Of a stretch of DNA of 64,000 bases, positions 57,729 to 64,000 are shown piece by piece; positions within the stretch are counted from its first letter, which is position 1; the number at the start of each line of letters is the position of its first letter. The translations under genes were made by a program, and so were the position numbers. Origin of the DNA: Moraxellaceae bacterium (GTDB lineage: Bacteria > Pseudomonadota > Gammaproteobacteria > Pseudomonadales > Moraxellaceae); assembly GCA_030646295.1 (NCBI GenBank), contig JAUSND010000003.1:558001-622000 (forward strand), given 5' to 3'. The notes below the pieces were generated by a model. The model searched no databases and had not been told where the DNA came from. It saw nothing but the letters and a program-made list of their open reading frames with translations.

Positions 57729-58691
57729 ATGCGCCTGCCTTTCAGAAGCTTTTTCCAGAAGCGCTGGCAGCGCTGGCTGGACCGTCGCATTCCGCCAGTG
57801 ACAGAGGTCACGCTCAACCAGCGCCGCATTTTCATTTTTCTTAGCCGGCAGGGTGCAATGGCCGGTCTGGTGCTGGTTGCACTTTTTGTGGGCGGCATCA
57901 ACTATGCAAACAATCTTCTGCTGGGCCTGAGTTTTTTTCTGGGGGGCTTGTTTGTCATCGTCATTCATCACACCTATGCCAATCTTTCCGGTCTTCGCAT
58001 TGCGGCGGTTGTGGCGCGTCCGGCATTTGCAGGCGAGGAGGCAGGGTTCATCCTGCGCCTTGATGATGTGCGTGGCCGTGACCATGAAAGCCTGCTGATC
58101 GAGTGGGAAGGCGCGGTGCTGCCGGTGGATTGGGTGCATGGTGTGATGGAAGTGACCATTCCATTGCCAACGCAAAAAAGGGGCTGGTTTCGCCCGTCGC
58201 GGTTACGGCTGTCCTCCACATATCCGGTCGGTTTCCTGCGAGCATGGACATGGCTGGACATGGACATGGCATCGATCATTTATCCTCATCCCGAGGCCAG
58301 CGAGTTCATGCCCACCGGGCCGGGCCGTGACGGTGAGGGTGAGAAGCAGCGCTCTCGCGGGCATGACGATTTCGAGGGACTCAAGACGTTTACTCCCGGC
58401 GATCCCGTGGCACATGTATCGTGGAAGCATCTTGCCCGAGGCCAGGGCCTGCTCACCAAGACGTATGCCAGCGAAGAAACGGGTAGCGATACACTGGACT
58501 GGAATGTCTTGCAGGGAGTGCCGATCGAGAGCCGGCTTTCCCGTCTGACCTGGTGGGTATTGATGCTCTCCCGGCAGAACCGTTCCTTCGGTTTGCGTTT
58601 GCCGGGGACAGAGATTGCAGCCGCGACGGGCATTGAGCATCGGGACGAATGCCTGCGTGCCCTTGCACTTTTTGGCCGGGAGCGTGGTTGA
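57729..58691 (+). CDS. DUF58 domain protein
   Basis: This 320-residue protein has two adjacent membrane helices (about 35-85) and a cytoplasmic or periplasmic domain. The DUF58 core GHDDFEGLKTFTPGDPVAHVSWKHLAR is at about 210-240, and RSRGHDDFEG is the signature. It usually partners with MoxR through a vWA-like region. It shares one base with the start of tgpA (TGATG) and has one base between it and the moxR stop, so the three genes are tightly coupled. Confidence 0.93.
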   Translation: MRLPFRSFFQKRWQRWLDRRIPPVTEVTLNQRRIFIFLSRQGAMAGLVLVALFVGGINYANNLLLGLSFFLGGLFVIVIHHTYANLSGLRIAAVVARPAFAGEEAGFILRLDDVRGRDHESLLIEWEGAVLPVDWVHGVMEVTIPLPTQKRGWFRPSRLRLSSTYPVGFLRAWTWLDMDMASIIYPHPEASEFMPTGPGRDGEGEKQRSRGHDDFEGLKTFTPGDPVAHVSWKHLARGQGLLTKTYASEETGSDTLDWNVLQGVPIESRLSRLTWWVLMLSRQNRSFGLRLPGTEIAAATGIEHRDECLRALALFGRERG

Positions 58692-60679
58692 TGGGCTCGC
58701 TGCGGGTACGTTACTGGCAACTGGCCGCGCTGCTGGCAGTGGTGGCACCGCAATATGACCGGCTGCCCTTATGGCTGATCGCTGCTGTTCTGCTGGCGTG
58801 TGTCTGGCGTCTGCCTGCAGTGGAGCGGCGTGTCGGTGCGCCTGGCGCGATAGTCCGCAGTGTGCTTCTGGTGGCCGGGCTGGCCGGTGTCTATTACTCG
58901 CATCGCACGCTGCTGGGTGCCGAAGGCGGCGTGTCATTCCTCATCATGGGGGCCGCACTCAAGCTGCTTGAGTCACGCAATGCCCGTGATATCTTTGTGC
59001 TGTCCATTCTCGACTTTTTCATTCTGTCGACGGCCTTCCTGTTTTCGCAGTCACTGCTGCTAACGCTGTATGTCGGTGTGGCACTGGTAGTGATTGTGGC
59101 TGCACTGCTGGTGCAGCAGCAGCGCGAAGGCGTCACCGCCCGGCAGACACTATGGCGTGCTGGTGTGATGGTGGGACAGGCTGTTCCGCTCATGCTCATC
59201 CTGTTTGTATTTTTTCCACGCCTGCCGCCGATCTGGTCGCTTAACCTCACGCAGGGTACCGGCAAGACCGGCATGACCGACAACATGAGTCCGGGTGACA
59301 TTTCCAGCCTCAGTCAATCGTCCGCCCCTGCCTTCCGTGTGGAGTTTGAGGGAGCGGCTCCCCCGCCCGGAGAGCTTTACTGGCGTGGTCTGGTACTGAC
59401 GCGTTTTGATGGCAAAACCTGGACACAAAGTGACATGCTTACCGACTATGCCGGTATGGTGGACTGGGGAGAATACCGGCCCGACTGGTCGCTGGCGCAG
59501 GAAGATCCTGCACAGCGTGCCGTGAAGTACCGTGTAACACTGGAGCCAACCGACCAGCCGTGGTTGTTCGCACTGACATTGCCACGCTCGGCAACCCCCA
59601 AGGTTGGTCTGGCACGTGATTATCGACTGCTGTATCGCACGCCGGTTTTTTCGCGGTTCTCCTATGACGTGACATCCTATCCGTCCATTCCGCTTGATCC
59701 ACACGGCTTGCCGCTGCTGATCCAGCGTGAAAGTCTGGTGCTGCCTTCCAGTGGCAACGAGCAGGCGAGGGAACAGGCCCGTCGCTGGATGAGCGTGCTT
59801 GGCAGTCAGGAGCGGTACGTCAGTCATGTCCTCGACTGGTTTCGCAAGGAACCCTTTTATTACACGATGGAGCCCCCACCACTGGGTACCAATCGCATCG
59901 ATGAGTTTCTTTTTGGTACCCGGCGGGGGTTTTGCGAACACTACGCATCGAGCTTCGTTTTCCTGATGCGTGCGGCGGGCATTCCCGCCCGTGTTGTGGT
60001 GGGCTACCAGGGAGGCGAGCGAAGCCCGTTGGGAAATTACTGGCAGGTACGGCAGCTGGATGCCCATGCCTGGGCGGAGGTCTGGCTGCCAGGCCAGGGC
60101 TGGATCAGGGTGGATCCGACGGCAGCCGTGGCTCCCGAGCGTATCGAGCTGGGCGCCCAGCAACTGGCCAATGATCCCGCCTACTGGGGTGACTCGGGAC
60201 TCAGTGCCATGCGCTATGGCAATTACCGCATGTTTCGAGGTCTTCGCCAGATGGTGGACTACATCAACTATCGCTGGCAAAGCGATGTGCTGGGGTATGA
60301 CACCGAGGATCAGGATGGACTGATGCAGCGCCTTGTAGGCGACACCAGCATGATCAAGCGGCTTGGGATCATGGCGGCCATTCTGGCAACACTGGCCTTT
60401 GGCTTGCTGCTGTGGACCATTTACGGACAGCGGCGTCGCGAGCATCCCCTTGATCGGCTCTACAGGCGCTATTGTGAGCGCCAGGCCCGGAGCGGGATGG
60501 CAAGGGAACCCGGCGAGGCGCCAGCCGATTTTGCCCGCCGCATTGCTGCCCGCAAACCGGCCGAGGCCGCTCGCGCCCGTGAAGTGGCAGCGCTGTACGC
60601 ATCCCTCAGGTACCGGCCAGACTCGCCGCAGGCGCCTGTATTGACGCGTCGGTTGCAACGGCTGGTGACGCTTCGCTAG
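58691..60679 (+). CDS. tgpA: membrane transglutaminase-like protein TgpA
   Basis: This 662-residue protein has an N-terminal DUF3488 block of about six helices, a periplasmic transglutaminase-like domain, and a helix near 560-580 before a DUF4129-type tail. The triad is visible: C415 (RRGFCEHYASSF), H459 (LDAHAWAEVW) and D475 (RVDPTAAV). The P. aeruginosa homologue PA2873 is essential for growth; its substrate is not established. The start ATG shares a base with the DUF58 stop. Confidence 0.94.
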   Translation: MGSLRVRYWQLAALLAVVAPQYDRLPLWLIAAVLLACVWRLPAVERRVGAPGAIVRSVLLVAGLAGVYYSHRTLLGAEGGVSFLIMGAALKLLESRNARDIFVLSILDFFILSTAFLFSQSLLLTLYVGVALVVIVAALLVQQQREGVTARQTLWRAGVMVGQAVPLMLILFVFFPRLPPIWSLNLTQGTGKTGMTDNMSPGDISSLSQSSAPAFRVEFEGAAPPPGELYWRGLVLTRFDGKTWTQSDMLTDYAGMVDWGEYRPDWSLAQEDPAQRAVKYRVTLEPTDQPWLFALTLPRSATPKVGLARDYRLLYRTPVFSRFSYDVTSYPSIPLDPHGLPLLIQRESLVLPSSGNEQAREQARRWMSVLGSQERYVSHVLDWFRKEPFYYTMEPPPLGTNRIDEFLFGTRRGFCEHYASSFVFLMRAAGIPARVVVGYQGGERSPLGNYWQVRQLDAHAWAEVWLPGQGWIRVDPTAAVAPERIELGAQQLANDPAYWGDSGLSAMRYGNYRMFRGLRQMVDYINYRWQSDVLGYDTEDQDGLMQRLVGDTSMIKRLGIMAAILATLAFGLLLWTIYGQRRREHPLDRLYRRYCERQARSGMAREPGEAPADFARRIAARKPAEAARAREVAALYASLRYRPDSPQAPVLTRRLQRLVTLR

Positions 60680-60707
60680 ACATTGCTAAAAGCTGTGCCT
60701 GATTGGC

Positions 60708-60736
60708 TTGAATCCCTCTGCCCGATTAAGTAAGAT
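60708..60736 (+). promoter_or_regulatory. promoter of the tRNA-Val gene
   Basis: TTGAAT (60708-60713) and TAAGAT (60731-60736) are exactly 17 bases apart. A GC-rich discriminator (GCGCGCCTCG) follows, typical of stringently controlled stable-RNA promoters. Confidence 0.78.
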
Positions 60737-60783
60737 GCGCGCCTCGCTGATGTTGGCAACTGCCGGCACCAACGAACGGCCCC

Positions 60784-60860
60784 AGGCGCGTAGCTCAGCT
60801 GGTTAGAGCACCACCTTGACATGGTGGGGGTCGCTGGTTCGAGTCCAGTCGCGCCTACCA
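60784..60860 (+). tRNA. tRNA-Val (anticodon GAC)
   Basis: This is a 77-base cloverleaf. The acceptor arms AGGCGCG/CGCGCCT are perfect and the D arm is GCTCAGCTGGTTAGAGC. The anticodon arm is CCACC-TTGACAT-GGTGG with anticodon GAC, and the T arm carries GGTTCGAGTCC. The discriminator A and CCA tail are encoded. It reads GUC (and GUU) valine codons. It is a single tRNA with its own promoter and terminator. Confidence 0.97.
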
Positions 60861-60865
60861 AATTT

Positions 60866-60900
60866 CAAAACCCGCAATGCCTTGTGCACTGCGGGTTTTG
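60866..60900 (+). terminator. terminator of tRNA-Val
   Basis: Perfect 11-base arms CAAAACCCGCA/TGCGGGTTTTG are separated by 13 bases and followed by TGTTTTT. It begins five bases after the tRNA CCA end and may also serve the convergent lipoprotein gene. Confidence 0.88.
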
Positions 60901-60935
60901 TGTTTTTGGGGTATCGAAAAAATCCAGCAATGCGA

Positions 60936-62288
60936 TTAACTGCCTCGCCGTTCCCTGAATTGTATGACCACCGTGTGCAGGTTCTCCGCGCCAGTAAATA
61001 TCGTCTCTACCCTGGGTGAATGAAATTGCGTTGAGTGCTCGAGATTACGCATCAATTGTTCAATGGCAGCATTATCAGGTACGCGTGCATCAAGCTTGAA
61101 TCCCGCTCCGTTGGTGGTGACCGACTGCAGCTCCACGCCTGTGGGCAGCAGCGGATGCAGCCAGGCTTCAATTACGCCTGTTGGTGTAAGTGACGGCTGT
61201 TCCTTTAGGGTGAGCAGGATATTCATGCGATAAGTGCCGTCCGGTTGCTTTTGCAGGCTGCGCACCTCGTTACGCATAAAGGCAAAGCTCTGCTCAATGG
61301 CCACGATCAGTTGGGCAAAGGCGGATTGGGTTTTGCTGTCGATGGACAACATTACGCCATAGCCAACGGGCTCTACAGTGTGTAGCTGCGTCTGGGGCGG
61401 CAGCAGTGGTGTCACAATCGCCTGAACCTCTTGCAGACGGTCAACGGCATTAACATCCGGCATGCCGGAGGGCAATGACACATCGCTGATGAAGTCGGCC
61501 GACCACGGCTGCAGTATTTTCACCTCGCCGGCGGTGTGTGCCGGACTCCAGCGTCGCCACTCATGGGCAGTGGTCGTGCCAAGCGTGATGCCTTTGCAGA
61601 TATCTCCGCACCATGTGGTCAGATTCCTTGGCGCCTTGTATTCGGACTGTGCCACCAGATACTTTTTTTCGTCGCGGGCAAACCTGACCACGCCATGCAG
61701 ACGATCCTGGCGAGGATTGTTCAGATCGGGGGCATGGTTTTTTTCAAGGCGGTCCCCGCTTATCCAGTCATTCACGCAGATATAGTGAATGTTCTTTTTC
61801 AGTACATGTTCTTTTTCCTGCGGTGCAAAGAAGAGGGACAGGTTTTTTTCGTATTGTTCGTCGGTCATGCGTGCAAAGCCACCGCTCCAGCGCAGTTGCG
61901 GGGCTTGCATACCCTGAATCTGCCTTTCCGTATAGCTGCCGGCTTTTAATTGCGACAGGCGCCATGTTTGCAGGGTTTGCGGTGTGAGACCCAGTTTTAT
62001 GCGGATTTCCTTTTTCGGGTCGCCGGAGAGCGTCATGATTTCCCAGGGAAAGCGGGGTTGCCCATCGGCAATCACATCGCGGAAGAGGGTGTCTTCAAGG
62101 CCTGGTATGCCCGGCTGCGCTTGAGAGGTGGATGCAATGCGGTAGCTGCCACTGATGTCCGGGCATTCACCGGACGAGGCGTGCTCCAGTGCGGGCCAGT
62201 CATCCGGGTAGTCATTACTGCAGCCGGCAAGCAGGACCACTATCCCTGTCAGCAGGACTCCGGGCAGGTTAGGCAGTAATTGACGCAT
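60936..62288 (-). CDS. uncharacterised lipoprotein
   Basis: This 450-residue protein has a clear lipoprotein signal (LTGIVVLLAGC, cysteine at residue 22), so it should be anchored in the envelope. The mature part begins with a Cys-containing segment (GECPDISGSYRI) reminiscent of small lipocalin-like lipoprotein starts. No known domain is recognised in the rest; the C-terminal third has regular alternating hydrophobic beta-like segments. It stands alone between tRNA-Val and the PF10118 hydrolase. The function is not predictable. Confidence 0.72.
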   Translation of the reverse strand: MRQLLPNLPGVLLTGIVVLLAGCSNDYPDDWPALEHASSGECPDISGSYRIASTSQAQPGIPGLEDTLFRDVIADGQPRFPWEIMTLSGDPKKEIRIKLGLTPQTLQTWRLSQLKAGSYTERQIQGMQAPQLRWSGGFARMTDEQYEKNLSLFFAPQEKEHVLKKNIHYICVNDWISGDRLEKNHAPDLNNPRQDRLHGVVRFARDEKKYLVAQSEYKAPRNLTTWCGDICKGITLGTTTAHEWRRWSPAHTAGEVKILQPWSADFISDVSLPSGMPDVNAVDRLQEVQAIVTPLLPPQTQLHTVEPVGYGVMLSIDSKTQSAFAQLIVAIEQSFAFMRNEVRSLQKQPDGTYRMNILLTLKEQPSLTPTGVIEAWLHPLLPTGVELQSVTTNGAGFKLDARVPDNAAIEQLMRNLEHSTQFHSPRVETIFTGAENLHTVVIQFRERRGS

Positions 62289-62412
62289 GGTTCGGCTCTC
62301 AGGTATCAGGCCGTTCCAAGACTACGAAAGTTTTTGCGGCGGCTCCAGTCTCATGAGGGCCATAAGCCAGTGCCATGACCGACCGGTTACCTGGCGCCTG
62401 CCGACCATAAAA

Positions 62413-62446
62413 AAAACGGGGGCACTTTTGCAGGTGCCCCCGTTTT
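62413..62446. terminator. intrinsic terminator of the second PF10118 gene
   Basis: Thirteen-base arms AAAACGGGGGCAC/GTGCCCCCGTTTT enclose an eight-base loop. On the minus strand an A/T run (TTTTTTTT) follows, ending the hydrolase gene at 62469. Confidence 0.88.
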
Positions 62447-62468
62447 ACATCCCGATGATCAATGCGTA

Positions 62469-63347
62469 TCAGGCCCAGCTTCCCAGCCACTTCTTCTTGG
62501 CTTTTTCGACCAGGTCGCGTGCATCGTGGTCCCATGGATGAAAGTCAGGGCTGTAGTACTTGAGGTAGGCAGGCAGCAGCTTGCGAAAAACGCCGGGCTT
62601 GCCAAACATGTAGTTGAAGCCCTTGGCCCACGATTTCACATTGCCCAGTTCGCCGGACTCCTTCATCAGCTGTACCAGATGAATGCCGGAGAACACCGGG
62701 AACAGCACGCTCACGGCCATCATTTCGGTCACACGTACAAACTCGCTGCCTCCGATGGCCTTGTATACGTCAAAGGCCACGGCCTTGTGCTCGGACTCTT
62801 CAATGGCATGCCAGGCCCAGATCGGAGCCATGCGCGGGTCCATTTCCTCAAGGGCATCGTATTTGAGCAGAAACTCCTCTGCCATGAGGGCAGTGAAATG
62901 CTCAACGGCTACCGTGTGGGCCAGTTGCCGCTCCGGACTTGTGTACTTGCGCAGTACGTTCATGAAATCATGGATTTCCCGGTCCAGACGGCCAAGTCCG
63001 ATACCCCGTTCTTCCAGAAAACCGTTCAGCATCTGGTGTTCCTTGCTGTGGTGCGCCTCCTGTCCAATAAAGCCGCGAATGGCCTTCTGCAGTTCGGGGT
63101 CCGTGATCTGGTCCTGATAGTGACGGACAGAATCAATAAAGAAGCGTTCGCCTGCCGGGAAGCTGGCGGAAAGGGCTGCCAGCAGCAGTGTCTTCATGGG
63201 GTCGTTGTCCCACCACCACTTGGGCATGTCGGCAGAAAACCCGAAGTCCGGGCGACGAACCTTGGGAATCATGCCGGCAGGTGTGGCCACTACAGGTTTC
63301 TTGCGACGGCCCCGGGTGAGTCTGGCGATGGGAGCAATGGCTGTCAT
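62469..63347 (-). CDS. metal-dependent hydrolase, PF10118 family (paralogue)
   Basis: This 292-residue member of the same family as the gene at 7404 has AGERFFIDSVRHYQDQI, FIGQEAHHSKEHQML, VAVEHFTALMAEE and AIEESEHKAVAFDVY. The putative metal-binding His/Glu set is intact. The N terminus has a basic patch (RLTRGRRKKP). It is divergent from an AraC-type gene whose product could regulate it. The cluster at 498-9453 shows a similar pairing of hydrolase and regulator. Confidence 0.88.
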   Translation of the reverse strand: MTAIAPIARLTRGRRKKPVVATPAGMIPKVRRPDFGFSADMPKWWWDNDPMKTLLLAALSASFPAGERFFIDSVRHYQDQITDPELQKAIRGFIGQEAHHSKEHQMLNGFLEERGIGLGRLDREIHDFMNVLRKYTSPERQLAHTVAVEHFTALMAEEFLLKYDALEEMDPRMAPIWAWHAIEESEHKAVAFDVYKAIGGSEFVRVTEMMAVSVLFPVFSGIHLVQLMKESGELGNVKSWAKGFNYMFGKPGVFRKLLPAYLKYYSPDFHPWDHDARDLVEKAKKKWLGSWA

Positions 63348-63436
63348 GTCATGTGTCCTTGATGGTTGTCATGGCAATAAGACTACTTGCCTGGCCGGTT
63401 ATCCCGTGAGACGCTCCGCGGACATTCCACTTGTCA

Positions 63437-64000
63437 ATGGTGGCCAGTTTGGCGGCTGAACAGTGCGCACAAGCACTTGCCCTGACGGCAACGGCATTTC
63501 CCCCCTGGGCCCGGCAGCACAATCAGCCGGTGACGTACCCGCGTCTCTTTGTGGAGGTGGCCGGGGAGCGCTCCATTCCTCCGGCGACGGTGTTGCGGAC
63601 CGCAGGGCTCAAGCCTGACCTGCTGGATGACCCGGCCGGCCGTATTTCCCTGATTGAGACCTGGCAGATATTCGATGCCGTACTCAACCTCACTGGCGAT
63701 CCTGCCCTGGGCTTTGAGACGGGCCAGCGTTTGCCTCTGACGGCTCATGGCAATCTTGGTTACGCCCTCATGTGTGCACCCACGGCACGCGAAGCCATCC
63801 TGATACTGCAGCGCTTCTGGCATCTGCGTGGTCGCGGCAGTTTGCTTGACGTGCTGGAGGATGAGGAGGGGCTCACCTTTGAAATCCGCCCCGAGTTACC
63901 GATGCCGGAGCTGCTGCAAAACTTCCTGTTCAGCTCGATGCTGGTCAGCATGTACCGGGGCATCTGCTTTGTCATGGGAGATGCCGGGCTCTCGGCCGAA
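63437..64000 (+). CDS. AraC family regulator, N-terminal fragment
   Basis: The frame is open from the ATG at 63437 to the window end (188 residues, no stop). It encodes the arabinose-binding-type ligand domain: PATVLRTAGL, ALGFETGQRLPLTAHGNLGY and ILILQRFWHLRGRG. The text parallels the AraC protein at 498-1514. The DNA-binding half lies beyond the edge. No good binding site precedes 63437, so a later start such as the GTG at about 63525 is possible. It is divergent from the PF10118 gene. Confidence 0.78.
   Translation, partial: MVASLAAEQCAQALALTATAFPPWARQHNQPVTYPRLFVEVAGERSIPPATVLRTAGLKPDLLDDPAGRISLIETWQIFDAVLNLTGDPALGFETGQRLPLTAHGNLGYALMCAPTAREAILILQRFWHLRGRGSLLDVLEDEEGLTFEIRPELPMPELLQNFLFSSMLVSMYRGICFVMGDAGLSAE

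Noticed and set aside
59150-60658. 502-codon open frame antisense to tgpA
   Set aside because: The sense frame has a complete catalytic triad; the antisense frame has no start signal or domain.
1-64000. CRISPR arrays, insertion sequences, prophage or integron
   Set aside because: No repeat-spacer array, transposase, integrase or phage structural gene was seen; the only tandem array is the 12-bp one at 7319-7366.

Overview
The window is about 64 kb of chromosome, roughly 60% G+C, from a gammaproteobacterium. The blocks leuC-leuD-leuB-asd-usg-fimV-truA-trpF-accD-folC-dedD-cvpA-purF-metZ, folE/smr/prmB/aroC/MFS and moxR-DUF58-tgpA follow Pseudomonadales gene order. trpB and trpA sit directly after trpF, as remembered for Acinetobacter and relatives, which points to a Moraxellaceae-like member of the order. 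The genus cannot be fixed from sequence alone. No insertion sequence, phage, integrase or CRISPR array was found.

Region 1 (1-9453) is accessory. It holds the end of dinB, an AraC regulator with a coupled DUF3820 gene, an SDR, an epimerase and a metallo-beta-lactamase-like protein with an altered metal site. A CBS protein, a MalY/PatB lyase, a TetR regulator, a PF10118 metal-dependent hydrolase and an alpha/beta hydrolase follow. The flavour is lipid or xenobiotic metabolism. Region 2 (9578-18255) has copA-copB (periplasmic copper oxidation and export), a PreP-like M16 protease, two coupled alpha/beta hydrolases, an SDR and folE.

Region 3 (18333-27235) has two overlapping paralogous 7TM hybrid histidine kinases, then smr, prmB, aroC and an MFS transporter. 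Region 4 (27272-34249) is a compact sulfur-stress operon. It starts with two palindromic operators and a CsoR-family regulator with an unusual cysteine pattern. Then come a rhodanese, a TauE/SafE exporter, an ETHE1-type persulfide dioxygenase, a small DUF2892 membrane protein and a complete inner RND pair (adaptor and permease). It ends in a perfect 18-bp bidirectional terminator. This is the most interesting system in the window.

Region 5 (34269-54731) starts with a lipoprotein and a LysR regulator divergent from leuC. The housekeeping superblock follows: leucine, aspartate-family, tryptophan, fatty-acid, folate, purine and methionine synthesis, plus the polar hub protein FimV. Region 6 (54808-64000) has a GMC oxidoreductase, the moxR-DUF58-tgpA cluster, tRNA-Val(GAC) with a clear promoter and terminator, an unrecognised lipoprotein, a second PF10118 hydrolase, and a divergent AraC-type regulator cut by the window edge.
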